Positions 1 through 6,964 of a stretch of 10,396 nt of DNA are shown piece after piece. The notes under the pieces are model-generated. The model saw only the letters and a program-made list of their open reading frames with translations, ran no database searches and was not told the DNA's origin. Source of the DNA: Deltaproteobacteria bacterium. GTDB lineage: Bacteria; Desulfobacterota; DSM-4660; Desulfatiglandales; HGW-15. The stretch is taken from positions 1 to 10,396 of the forward strand of contig JAFGDF010000254.1 in the NCBI GenBank assembly GCA_016932235.1, in the 5' to 3' direction. Each line of letters begins with the position of its first letter. Positions within the stretch are counted from its first letter, which is position 1. Both the position numbers and the translations under genes were made by a program.

Positions 1-1587
1 GCCATACGGAAGCTCATGGGGCTCAGGCCAAAAACGGCCCGCATCCTGAAACAGGGGCAGGAAAAGGAGATTCCCCTTACCCAGGTTGCTGTCGGTGACA
101 TTGTTATTGTCCGTCCCGGCGAAAGTATTCCGGTTGATGGAATCATTACTGAAGGGAAATCCGGTGTTGACGAGTCCATGCTCACTGGAGAACCCCTTCC
201 TGTTGACAAGACACCAGGAGACAAGATAACAGGTGGGACCATAAACGGAGACGGTTTGCTCAAGTTCGAGGCAAAAAAGGTTGGTAGGGATACGGCCCTT
301 GCCGGCATTATCAGGCTTGTCCAGGAGGCACAGGGAAGCAGGGCCCCCATCCAGGCCCTTGCCGACAGGGTCGCAGCCGTCTTTGTCCCGGCCGTTATCG
401 GCATAGCGATTTTAACCTTTATTCTATGGTGGATAATCGGAGGAGAATTTGTTCCTTCCATGATTCGAATGGTGGCGGTACTTGTGATCGCCTGTCCCTG
501 TGCCCTTGGCCTGGCGACTCCCACGGCCATAATGGCCGGCACGGGAAAAGGTGCGGAAAGGGGTGTGCTGTTTAAGAACAGTGAGGCACTTGAGTCTTCC
601 GCGGACCTGGACACTATTGTTATGGACAAGACAGGGACAATCACCGTCGGAAGACCTTCCGTGGTGGATGTCATTTCATTGAATCTGCCTGAAACCAGTG
701 AAGAGGAGGTCCTAAGGCTTGCCGCTTCCGTGGAGAAGGGGTCTGAACATCCGATCGGACGGGCCATTGTTTCCCATGCAAAAGAGAAGGCCCTTCCCCT
801 TTCTGAGCCTGAGGACTTTAAGGCCTCCGGGGGAATGGGAGTCCGTGCCAGGGTGGATGGCCGTCTCGTGTTCATAGGCAAACCGGCATGGTTTGAAGAT
901 ATGGCTATCAATACGGAGAATGTCAGCGCCAGGATCAGGACCATTCAGAAAGAGGGAAAAACAGTGATGCTGGTTGCCGTGGAGCAAGGTCTCAAGGGAT
1001 TGATTTCAGTCGCAGATATTATTAAACAGGAATCCCCTCAGGCAGTAAAAGACCTTCACCTGCAAGGGCTAAAGGTGGTCATGCTGACAGGGGATAACAA
1101 ACAGACTGCCATTTCAATCGCCTCTGAAGTATATATAGATAATATTATTGCAGAGGTGCTACCTGAAGAAAAATCCAGGATTGTTAAAGATCTACAGGAT
1201 AAAGGGGAAAAGGTGGGAATGGTGGGGGATGGCATTAATGACGCTCCGGCCCTGGCCCAGGCCGATGTGGGTATGGCGATCGGGACTGGGACCGATGTTG
1301 CGATAGAGTCCGGGGATGTGATTCTTGTTAGCGGCAGCCTGGCAGGTATCCCCAGAATTATCGATCTGAGCAGGGCTACCATGAGAACCATCCGCCAAAA
1401 CCTCTTCTGGGCCTTTTTTTACAACCTTGTTCTTATTCCGGTTGCCGCGGGAGTGCTATACCCATTTGGGTTCATGCCGACCTTTTTGAGACAGTTGCAT
1501 CCCATGCTGGCGGCCTTTGCCATGGCAATGAGCAGCATTACGGTGGTTTCAAACAGCCTGCGTCTCTACAGGGCGAAAATAGACTAA
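1..1587 (+). CDS. copA: Copper-exporting P-type ATPase, C-terminal part (5' end outside window)
   Basis: This is a membrane pump of the PIB class that exports Cu(I) from the cytoplasm using ATP. The reading frame is already open at base 1 (A-I-R-K-L precedes the first internal Met at base 16), so the gene starts upstream. Numbering from that Met, the actuator motif TGE is at 57-59, the metal-site CPC in the membrane at 160-162, the phosphorylated Asp in DKTGT at 204, the nucleotide-domain HP motif at 245-246, and the hinge GDGINDAP at 404-411. Near the C-terminus, YN (469-470) and MxxSS (503-507) complete the pattern typical of Cu(I) pumps. About 525 residues are present. Family members usually have 700-830, so the N-terminal metal-binding domain(s) and first membrane helices are missing. 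The TAA stop directly abuts the stop of the convergent ATP-grasp gene. The copper assignment rests on CPC/YN/MSS; silver is the main alternative. Confidence 0.93.
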   Translation, partial: AIRKLMGLRPKTARILKQGQEKEIPLTQVAVGDIVIVRPGESIPVDGIITEGKSGVDESMLTGEPLPVDKTPGDKITGGTINGDGLLKFEAKKVGRDTALAGIIRLVQEAQGSRAPIQALADRVAAVFVPAVIGIAILTFILWWIIGGEFVPSMIRMVAVLVIACPCALGLATPTAIMAGTGKGAERGVLFKNSEALESSADLDTIVMDKTGTITVGRPSVVDVISLNLPETSEEEVLRLAASVEKGSEHPIGRAIVSHAKEKALPLSEPEDFKASGGMGVRARVDGRLVFIGKPAWFEDMAINTENVSARIRTIQKEGKTVMLVAVEQGLKGLISVADIIKQESPQAVKDLHLQGLKVVMLTGDNKQTAISIASEVYIDNIIAEVLPEEKSRIVKDLQDKGEKVGMVGDGINDAPALAQADVGMAIGTGTDVAIESGDVILVSGSLAGIPRIIDLSRATMRTIRQNLFWAFFYNLVLIPVAAGVLYPFGFMPTFLRQLHPMLAAFAMAMSSITVVSNSLRLYRAKID

Positions 1588-2445
1588 TCAGATCATAGTG
1601 ATCCCGTCGGAATTAAGTCCTTTTTCAGATAACCATTCCCTTATAGTCTCAAACAGTAAGCCGTAGTAGTTCAGAGATCCGCCAAGACCTCTCCTGCCAA
1701 AGTAATAGTTTATCTCCAGTAAAAGGGGGGAGGGGTCAGACATCTCCTGGGGAAAAATTATGTCAACAGCCGCGAGATTTATACCGGATAGGGATGACAG
1801 CCTTCCTGCCAGATCTCTTCCCTTTTTCTGAAGGTCCTTTCTCCAATCCCTATCGATTTTGGCACCACGACTTACGGTTGTGATAAGTCCATTTTTTTCC
1901 TTTGGCCGTTTCCAGTAGGAGATCAGATTTTTTCCCATAATTACCACCCTTAGTACGTTCCCCCTGGAAGGGATCATCTCCTGGGAAATAAATCTTCCCG
2001 ACCCGGATCTCGCCACAAGGGAAAGCCTGTCAAGGGCTATTTCCAAAGAATCATTGTCCTGAACAAGATATATCCCTGAACCCTCGTGGCCGTAATCCGA
2101 CTTTAATAGAAAGGGTTTCTCAGGAGAATATATTTTCCCCTCCTTATATACCTTCCGGAACTCTTCCACGGATTCCCATATGAAGGATTTGGGATGGGGC
2201 AGATGCATTTTTTCAAACAGACGAATTTGTCCTGTCTTTCCCGGGTACTTAAAACGGATGTAATAGTCAGGGAATATATTTTTATATCTATCTTTACATG
2301 CAAGGTATATTTCATAGGAACATCCCTGGGGAAGGATAATGGCGTCGGCCTTTCTGATAATAGAAATATCTTCATGACCGAGACCACGAGATCCCGGTAT
2401 AATCTGGAAGTCGGCCGTAAAACATGGATGAAGGGAAAGGATCAT
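1588..2445 (-). CDS. ATP-grasp (RimK/glutathione-synthetase-like) protein, substrate unknown
   Basis: The 285-residue product looks like an ATP-grasp carboxylate-amine ligase. These enzymes activate a carboxylate as acyl-phosphate and join it to an amine. Visible signs are the nucleotide-binding lysine and glycine-rich loop KSDYGHEGSG (115-124), FISQEMIP (152-159) for the hinge region, LRVVIMG (165-171), and the metal-binding end LAAVDII (224-230) followed by LLLEINYYFG (241-250), with D228, E244 and N246 as likely Mg ligands. The N-terminal 75 residues look like the usual pre-ATP-grasp domain. The start ATG has a modest AAAAGG upstream. The gene stands alone: its tail abuts copA, and its head diverges from the fmdB-type gene across 99 bp. 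The family fold is fairly clear from motifs, but the substrate cannot be inferred. The conserved-looking GRRGLGG after the metal site may help define the subfamily. Confidence 0.75.
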   Translation of the reverse strand: MILSLHPCFTADFQIIPGSRGLGHEDISIIRKADAIILPQGCSYEIYLACKDRYKNIFPDYYIRFKYPGKTGQIRLFEKMHLPHPKSFIWESVEEFRKVYKEGKIYSPEKPFLLKSDYGHEGSGIYLVQDNDSLEIALDRLSLVARSGSGRFISQEMIPSRGNVLRVVIMGKNLISYWKRPKEKNGLITTVSRGAKIDRDWRKDLQKKGRDLAGRLSSLSGINLAAVDIIFPQEMSDPSPLLLEINYYFGRRGLGGSLNYYGLLFETIREWLSEKGLNSDGITMI

Positions 2446-2462
2446 GGTTGGGTGCCTTTTAT

Positions 2463-2491
2463 TTGACTTTATCTGGCTCTATGAATATACT
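2463..2491 (+). promoter_or_regulatory. Sigma-70-type promoter for the fmdB-like operon
   Basis: TTGACT (2463-2468) and TATACT (2486-2491) are separated by exactly 17 bp; each hexamer matches five of six consensus positions. Transcription would begin near 2498, leaving a leader of about 47 nt before the zinc-ribbon gene at 2545. The -35 box lies just upstream of the divergent ATP-grasp start. No clear operator palindrome is seen in the gap. Confidence 0.6.
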
Positions 2492-2544
2492 CTAATCTTA
2501 AAATAATAATAATCATGTGAAAAGGATTTTTATGGAGAGTATCT

Positions 2545-2784
2545 ATGCCGATATTTGAGTTCAGGTGTGTGAAGTGTGGAAATATCTTTGAGAAACTGTT
2601 TATGAAATCAGAGGAAGAAGTTGAAATTTCCTGTCCCGAATGTAAATCCCGGGAGTTTGAAAGGGTCGTAAGCAGCAGTAATTATGCCATGGGCCCGGGA
2701 GGAAATAAAACAAAAGTAACAGCAAAATCCTGCGGTCCTTCAAACCAGTGCATGACCTTTGATATCCCGGGGCCTACAAGATGA
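2545..2784 (+). CDS. FmdB-family zinc-ribbon protein
   Basis: This 79-residue protein starts with MPIFEFRCVKCG and carries two CxxC knuckles (C8/C11 and C30/C33), the standard FmdB/CxxC-CxxC-SSSS regulatory-protein layout of a single zinc ribbon. VVSSSNYAMGPGG follows the ribbon and matches the serine-rich end of the family domain. FmdB was named from the formylmethanofuran dehydrogenase region, where it was proposed to be regulatory; the biochemical role of the family is unknown. The C-terminal tail carries a further cysteine pair in SCGPSNQC (C63 and C69), which could bind metal or form a redox pair. The start is supported by GGAGAG (2534-2539) five bases upstream. It is the first gene of a four-gene plus-strand run. 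Confidence 0.88.
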   Translation: MPIFEFRCVKCGNIFEKLFMKSEEEVEISCPECKSREFERVVSSSNYAMGPGGNKTKVTAKSCGPSNQCMTFDIPGPTR

Positions 2785-2793
2785 TCATTCCTT

Positions 2794-2818
2794 CGGGGAG
2801 TCGATGAGAAAATCCCCG
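2794..2818 (+). other. Stem-loop in the fmdB-orf79 gap
   Basis: CGGGGA (2794-2799) pairs perfectly with TCCCCG (2813-2818) across a 13-nt loop, starting 10 bases after the zinc-ribbon stop codon. No T-run follows it, so it is not a typical intrinsic terminator. It could protect the upstream message end or partly attenuate transcription into the downstream genes. A six-base stem can also occur by chance. Confidence 0.3.
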
Positions 2819-2868
2819 CTACATTTCAAGTCCTCCTGTATTATAACCTGATTGGAAAATGCATTAAT

Positions 2869-3108
2869 ATGAATGAGATATTAACAGAACTTGATGACGA
2901 TGACAGGATCCGTATAAGAGATATCTTTAACAATGAGATAAACCCTAAACTTCAAAGGGCGGGCGCAAGAATGGGGAGTCTTAACTGTGAATTTGCTGGT
3001 GAAAGATATAAAAACTGGAACATAATATTCAGATCCGTCGGGTCTGATTTCGAGATAAGCGATTTTGAGTATGACGAGAAAGGATCGGGGATTGATCTGG
3101 ATCTCTGA
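2869..3108 (+). CDS. Small acidic hypothetical protein (79 aa)
   Basis: I do not recognise this protein. It is acidic, with DDDDR near the N-terminus and an end rich in Asp and Glu. The centre reads QRAGARMGSLNCEFAGERYKN (split as QRAGARMGSL and NCEFAGERYKN), with one cysteine (C40), and the second half alternates in the way expected of beta strands (WNIIFRSV, FEISDFEYD). No signal peptide or membrane segment is seen. ATG at 2869 is the only reasonable start. The frame is open back to the fmdB-type stop, but no upstream ATG, GTG or TTG occurs in it. The Shine-Dalgarno signal is weak (GGAAA about 10 bases upstream). The gene lies 84 bp after the zinc-ribbon gene and 17 bp before the HEAT-like gene, so co-transcription is likely. 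Confidence 0.75.
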   Translation: MNEILTELDDDDRIRIRDIFNNEINPKLQRAGARMGSLNCEFAGERYKNWNIIFRSVGSDFEISDFEYDEKGSGIDLDL

Positions 3109-3125
3109 GAGGTATTTTGTAACCT

Positions 3126-4223
3126 ATGGAAGGACGATTCTTAGGTAAAGAGATAATTATTAAGCCGGCCTGCCCCTTTTGCGGGGTAATAATAGAGAAG
3201 CCGGGTGAGCTTTCCGCCCGCATGCCTACCGAGATGCCCGTGGGGATCTGTTGCTGCGGCGCGGTATATGCCTTTGATGTGACCGGGCATAATCTTGGCG
3301 CTGCCATGGTTGAAGCCCTTGTAGTTGCCTGCAATGGAGACTGGGACCTTGCCTTTGACCTGTTGCCCGATGAGGATTACCAGGAGAAACAGCTTGACCA
3401 TTATGATATGGAATCCCATATGATTATCCCCGGAGGCGCCTATGAGGGACGACAGATAAACGGGACCCTTTATTTTATAAGGCCCCATGAAGACATTCGG
3501 GAGGTAACGGAAGAAGGGACAAGACGTCTCATCGAGAGGGCCACACCCGTATCATCAGCGGGTTCGATCTCCCGGAAAAGGGAGAAAAAGTCCTTTTCAA
3601 AGAAGAAAGTTGAGGATATGGTAAGGGACTATCAAATTGACGAGATCTTAAGCCTGGCACAAAAGGACCAGAGGATTATCAGAGACCTTCAGCGCCTCCT
3701 CTACTCTGTTGATCCCCTCATAAGGAATCGGGCGGCCGAGGTTATGGGAAAGGTTTTTGCCATTATAGCAAAAAAAGATCCCGGTATCATATCGCGTCGG
3801 CTTCAGGGGTTATTCACCGCTATTACGGATACAGCCGCCTCAAGCTGGGGATATATCCGGGCGATCGGTGAAATAATCAGCAATAACCCACGCCAATTTG
3901 CCGGATATACCCCTGAACTCTACAGACTCATGGGAGATAGGGCATTACTTCCCGATGTCCTTGAGGCCCTTGGAAAGATCGCGGGCAAGAAATCAGATAT
4001 CATAAGGAAACATACCCTGCATTTTATTCCCTTCCTGCAGGATGGAAGCCCGGAAATTCGAGGATTTACAACCATTCTACTGGGGAATATGAAGGCTATT
4101 GAGACAAAGGATGACATATCTAAATTAAAGGAAGACACATCGGTTATTTCCGTATATCGCCGGGGCATTATTGAAGAATTATCAGTCGGACATCTGGCCC
4201 TTGAGGCCCTTGACAGGTTATGA
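3126..4223 (+). CDS. Zinc-ribbon/HEAT-repeat-like protein (possibly DVU0298 family)
   Basis: The 365-residue product has two parts. Residues 14-48 form a probable zinc ribbon: CPFC (C16/C19) pairs with an unusual triple cysteine (C42-C44) in GICCCGAVYAFD. A conserved-looking stretch follows (GHNLGAAMVEALVVACNGDWDL, about 54-75), then a basic linker (RKREKKSFSKKK, about 149-160). From about 165 to the end the chain is helical with HEAT-like repeats, such as LIRNRAAEVMGKVF, LPDVLEALGKIAGKK, and SPEIRGFTTILLGNM with HLALEALDRL at the end. HEAT repeats are protein-binding scaffolds. From memory it resembles a protein family of sulfate reducers named after DVU0298 of Desulfovibrio vulgaris, but I could not check this. 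The next gene starts within its stop (ATGA), which implies translational coupling. The molecular role is unknown. AGAGG lies 13 bases before the ATG, rather far. Confidence 0.78.
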   Translation: MEGRFLGKEIIIKPACPFCGVIIEKPGELSARMPTEMPVGICCCGAVYAFDVTGHNLGAAMVEALVVACNGDWDLAFDLLPDEDYQEKQLDHYDMESHMIIPGGAYEGRQINGTLYFIRPHEDIREVTEEGTRRLIERATPVSSAGSISRKREKKSFSKKKVEDMVRDYQIDEILSLAQKDQRIIRDLQRLLYSVDPLIRNRAAEVMGKVFAIIAKKDPGIISRRLQGLFTAITDTAASSWGYIRAIGEIISNNPRQFAGYTPELYRLMGDRALLPDVLEALGKIAGKKSDIIRKHTLHFIPFLQDGSPEIRGFTTILLGNMKAIETKDDISKLKEDTSVISVYRRGIIEELSVGHLALEALDRL

Positions 4224-5332
4224 TTATCAAATATCTTTTTTCCCATCCGGAAGGGGATATTCCCCTCAGTGCCCCGGATGAAAAAAGGCCCTTTAAGATT
4301 TCCCCGGTAAAAGATCATCCCTTTCTTACCCTGGGTGATTATTTCAAGGCCATAGAGAAATTTATCCTAAAAAACAGGGACATCTTTGATCACCTTCCCA
4401 TTAAATGTCTCAATATTTGCAGTGAAAAACATGGGGCCTTCAGCCATGTTGCAAAGGCGGAATTAATCACCGATAAAGGCAGTTTTAAACTTGCGGTGAT
4501 CACGGCCCTTTCCGGAAAAGGAAGGGGGAACCTTATAAAAGAGTTTAATATTATATCCCGCCTGAATAAAAATCGGGAGTCAGCATACTTGCCAGGGACT
4601 TATTCTATCGAAGGTTCAGAACATCGAAAAGGAGATCTTTCCGAGACTTTCACCATGGCCCTTCTTGAATGGTTTGAAGACTACCATGAATGGCATATTT
4701 CAGAAGATCAAACAGATGGGAAACAGAAGGTTTATCTCTGGGACCAGAGAAGGGGATACGGATACCTTTCTGAAAAGGAGGGTATGGAACTTTTCAGAAA
4801 GGCGTCGAAGATCCTTGCTCAGTACTATGATCTGCCAAGTGGATCCAGGATAGATCGCTGGCATCATGCGGCTGGGGATTTTGTGGTTAAAGCCGTGAAT
4901 AATATGGTCGATGTCAGGCTTACAACAGCCAGGGATTACAATCCTGTTATGGACTTTGAAAGAGGGTCCCGGACAGGCTCCATTATTGCCCTGTTATATT
5001 ATTTTCTCGAATTAACCATAAAAATGAGGCTTGACAAGGAGGAGGGAACCGGAAATGTCATCTGGATAAAACCGGATATTCTGCCTTTTGTATTTGCCGG
5101 CTTTTTTGAAGGCCTGGAGGATGATGGATCAAAGGAACACGATAAAACATATGATCTTCGGGAAATAATCTCCATAATAACATCCTTTAGTAAAGAGGAA
5201 CTTGAGAGGTTATTCCAAAGCCTTCTGGAGGATTTAATACTATTGGCTCCTGATGATCTGTCTGTTGTTAAAGGAAATATGACTAAACACGTGGATCAGG
5301 TTCACCGGCTTTTGCAAAAGTACCGTGAATAA
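4220..5332 (+). CDS. Hypothetical protein, possibly a degenerate kinase/APH-like fold
   Basis: No close family is recognised. This 370-residue soluble protein shows features that recall the protein-kinase/aminoglycoside-phosphotransferase fold. There is a strand-rich N-lobe (SHVAKAELITDKGSFKLAVI, about 75-94), a helix containing IKEFNIISRL (E108 as a possible helix-C glutamate), a hinge-like ALLEWFEDYHEWH (147-159), and RWHHAAGDFVVK (213-224), which resembles a relaxed catalytic-loop HxxGD. Further along, RDYNPVMDFERGSRTGSI could be the region after it. The usual HGDxxxxN and DFD motifs are not intact, so catalysis is doubtful. Its ATG overlaps the stop of the HEAT-like gene by four bases, so the two proteins are probably made in linked amounts and may act together. 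Its 3' end overlaps the convergent YkgJ-type gene by 50 bp. Kinase kinship is inference only. Confidence 0.7.
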   Translation: MIIKYLFSHPEGDIPLSAPDEKRPFKISPVKDHPFLTLGDYFKAIEKFILKNRDIFDHLPIKCLNICSEKHGAFSHVAKAELITDKGSFKLAVITALSGKGRGNLIKEFNIISRLNKNRESAYLPGTYSIEGSEHRKGDLSETFTMALLEWFEDYHEWHISEDQTDGKQKVYLWDQRRGYGYLSEKEGMELFRKASKILAQYYDLPSGSRIDRWHHAAGDFVVKAVNNMVDVRLTTARDYNPVMDFERGSRTGSIIALLYYFLELTIKMRLDKEEGTGNVIWIKPDILPFVFAGFFEGLEDDGSKEHDKTYDLREIISIITSFSKEELERLFQSLLEDLILLAPDDLSVVKGNMTKHVDQVHRLLQKYRE

Positions 5333-5942
5333 GCTCTTCCGTCGGTGTCCTGATGGCTTTTGAAAGGGAGATGAGCAGAGATGCCTTATCAAGATCCTTG
5401 CTTCCTGCATCGGACAGCAGTTCTCTTGAAATGAGAAACAGGTCTTTGTATAAGGTGTCAAGGTCAAAAACCGGATAACTCTCCCCTGTTTTAAAACCGG
5501 ATTTCCCGCATACTCTCACCTTTCCCTGAATCTTTGTGGGTATTCCATAGACGCGGCATGTTATGGGACGACGATGATAGAGTATGCATTCATCCCCGTC
5601 ATCCAGAAACGGACACCGGATTCTCTCTCTTGAGATAGTGTAGGTCTGCATATGGGGGTCATCCTTAAAGGTCAGGAGCTTTTGCTGAAGCGCCTTAATA
5701 TCCCGGTCCGATCTGTCCGCCCTTAAAAAAATCTCTTCCTTAAGAGAGTCATCGATACCGTTAAAATGTTCCCTGATATAGATAGCCTCGATCAAGAAAA
5801 GGCCAAAAACTGCGTTACAGCAATCCGAACAGTGGAGACCGCATCCCATGCAGGACCCGTAGTCCTTCTCCATTTTTAAGAAAGCCGATTCCGCCCTGTC
5901 CACCAGGGTCTCATAGTTGCGAAAAAAAGGCGCTAAGTTCAT
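5283..5942 (-). CDS. YkgJ-family cysteine-cluster protein
   Basis: The 219-residue product belongs to the YkgJ/UPF0153 type, annotated as putative zinc- or iron-chelating proteins. The N-terminal cluster is CMGCGLHCSDCC (C31, C34, C38, C41, C42), and the second half has CPFLDDGDEC (C110-C119), then RPITCRVYGIPT (C129) and a further C145. The CxxY/CRVYG portion is the family hallmark. Eight or nine conserved-type cysteines suit a metal centre, perhaps Fe-S, but the bound metal is not established. The C-terminal 60 residues are helical without further cysteines. The ATG overlaps the TGA of the upstream TPR gene by four bases (ATGA), so the two are translationally coupled. The 3' end overlaps the convergent kinase-like gene by 50 bp. 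No terminator is visible. Confidence 0.85.
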   Translation of the reverse strand: MNLAPFFRNYETLVDRAESAFLKMEKDYGSCMGCGLHCSDCCNAVFGLFLIEAIYIREHFNGIDDSLKEEIFLRADRSDRDIKALQQKLLTFKDDPHMQTYTISRERIRCPFLDDGDECILYHRRPITCRVYGIPTKIQGKVRVCGKSGFKTGESYPVFDLDTLYKDLFLISRELLSDAGSKDLDKASLLISLSKAIRTPTEELIHGTFAKAGEPDPRV

Positions 5943-6565
5943 TTGCTTCTAAATGGTTCCAGCATTTTAATAAAATCGGGATGGGCCTGAAATCCCAGAT
6001 TCAGGGCCATGTCCAGATGTTCCACGGCCTTTTCATGTTCTCCGCTATTGTAATATGCTGCGGCCAGGTTGTTATGCCCCAGGGAAAATTCCGGCGCCAT
6101 TTTTACCAGTTCCTCTCCGACTTGGATGGCCTTTGCGACATCATCCTTCTGGAGAAAGGCGTTTATAAGATTGGCCCGGGCCTGTGCAATATCAGGATTA
6201 AGTTCAATAGCCTTGTTCAGGGCCTCGATAGCCTCATCGGTTTTCAGCATCTGAAGGTAAGCAAAACCGAGGTTTGCATAACCCCTGGCATATCTGGGCT
6301 CTATCTCCACCGCCCTCAGATTTGCCTCCACAACATTTTCCATCTCACCTCTTTTAAAATAAATATATCCCAGGTTGACGAATGCCTCAAACATACGCCC
6401 ACTCTCTGAGATGGATTCATTAAAAGAGTCGATCGCCTTTTCCATGTCCCCCTGCTCCATGTATGAAACACCAAGGTTGTAATGGGAATTAGCGCATTCG
6501 GGGTTTTCCGCAAGGATTGCCTTCTGTTGAGCGATAAATTCTTCTGAATCTTGTGGTTCTTTCAT
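5939..6565 (-). CDS. Tetratricopeptide-repeat (TPR) protein
   Basis: The 208 residues consist almost wholly of about five TPR units beginning near residue 25. Signature segments are AHS-type NSHYNLGVSYMEQGDMEKAI, EAFVNLGYIYFKRGEM, RGYANLGFAYLQMLKTDEAI with ALNKAIELNPD, then QARANLINAFLQKDDVAKAI, and LGHNNLAAAYYNSGEHEKAV. TPRs form a superhelical protein-binding surface. There is no signal peptide or membrane helix, so it should be cytoplasmic. AGAGGA lies six bases before the ATG. It is the first gene of a pair with the YkgJ-type protein, which starts within its stop codon, and it follows the dsrABD terminator. It may therefore have its own promoter or depend on read-through from dsrD. The partner protein cannot be told from sequence; the coupled cysteine-cluster protein is the obvious candidate. 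Confidence 0.9.
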   Translation of the reverse strand: MKEPQDSEEFIAQQKAILAENPECANSHYNLGVSYMEQGDMEKAIDSFNESISESGRMFEAFVNLGYIYFKRGEMENVVEANLRAVEIEPRYARGYANLGFAYLQMLKTDEAIEALNKAIELNPDIAQARANLINAFLQKDDVAKAIQVGEELVKMAPEFSLGHNNLAAAYYNSGEHEKAVEHLDMALNLGFQAHPDFIKMLEPFRSK

Positions 6566-6611
6566 TTGATTCCTCTTGATTTACTTTTTCGGAAAGACAG
6601 CTTTCATTTTC

Positions 6612-6662
6612 GAGAAATTAAAAGAGGTCACCATCCACACAGACTGCCGGGATAGTGACCTC
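6612..6662 (-). terminator. Intrinsic terminator of the dsrABD operon
   Basis: On the minus strand, GAGGTCACTATCC (6662-6650) pairs with GGATGGTGACCTC (6636-6624). This gives a 13-bp stem with a single T-G wobble and a 13-nt loop. It is followed at once by TTTTAATTT (6623-6615). This is a textbook rho-independent terminator placed 34 bases after the dsrD stop. The opposite orientation lacks a T-run, so it acts on dsr transcripts. Confidence 0.88.
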
Positions 6663-6696
6663 GGTCCCGAATTTTCAGGTAAGAAGGTTGCCGGGG

Positions 6697-6927
6697 CTAA
6701 TGATCCTCGGTCTGGCCCCTGCCCTTCAGCCCATACATGGTACTGCTCCCTGTGGAAAAGTAGATCAGCTTTTCCTCATTAATAAGGGCAGTAGCCGCCT
6801 TTTTGATCTCTCTTGCCTTTGCGTCAGGGATGACTTTTTGAACAGCCGTTTCCAGATCCTTAAAATAGAATTTCGATTTTTTACTTGTTTCCGCAAATTC
6901 AAGGATTGCTTTTTTAATATCTTCCAT
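6697..6927 (-). CDS. dsrD: DsrD, winged-helix activator of dissimilatory sulfite reductase
   Basis: The 76-residue product starts MEDIKKAILEFAETSKKSK and contains YFKDLETAVQKVIPDAKARE and KKAATALINEEKLIYFSTGSST (here split at K/E and given in part), typical of DsrD in sulfate reducers, which is about 78 residues long. DsrD folds as a small winged helix. Rather than acting on DNA, it has been shown to increase the sulfite-reducing activity of DsrAB. The frame is open further upstream, into dsrB, but this start is chosen because AAGGAG (minus strand, 6940-6935) lies seven bases before the ATG and the protein then matches the family N-terminus. DsrD is characteristic of organisms running DSR in the reductive direction. 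It is the last gene of the operon, 37 bp after dsrB, behind a small stem-loop and before a strong terminator. Confidence 0.95.
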   Translation of the reverse strand: MEDIKKAILEFAETSKKSKFYFKDLETAVQKVIPDAKAREIKKAATALINEEKLIYFSTGSSTMYGLKGRGQTEDH

Positions 6928-6940
6928 TGCTTTGCTCCTT

Positions 6941-6956
6941 TCGAGCCTGGGCTCGA
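6941..6956 (-). other. Stem-loop between dsrB and dsrD
   Basis: TCGAGC and GCTCGA pair perfectly around the 4-nt loop CCAG (minus-strand reading), and the loop edges could extend the stem to seven pairs. It lies directly next to the dsrD Shine-Dalgarno sequence (6940-6935) and has no T-run. It may stabilise the dsrAB part of the message or tune dsrD translation. Confidence 0.55.
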
Positions 6957-6964
6957 CTGATTGA

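Noticed and set aside
1056..1391. Minus-strand open frames within copA.
   Set aside because: They overlap the conserved ATPase hinge region and have no independent support.
2785..2868. Open frame linking the fmdB-type gene and orf79 through one TGA, suggesting stop read-through or selenocysteine.
   Set aside because: The 28 open codons are within chance expectation, there is no conserved-looking peptide, and orf79 has its own ATG. The 2794-2818 hairpin starts 10 nt after the TGA but shows no SECIS-like features.
3959..4212. A 14-bp direct repeat (CCTTGAGGCCCTTG at 3959-3972 and 4199-4212).
   Set aside because: Both copies encode LEAL in HEAT-like helices, so this reflects protein repeat sequence rather than a mobile or regulatory element.
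6566..6623. Possible separate promoter for the TPR gene.
   Set aside because: No -35/-10 pair with acceptable spacing is visible between the terminator and the start codon; the question is left open rather than called.
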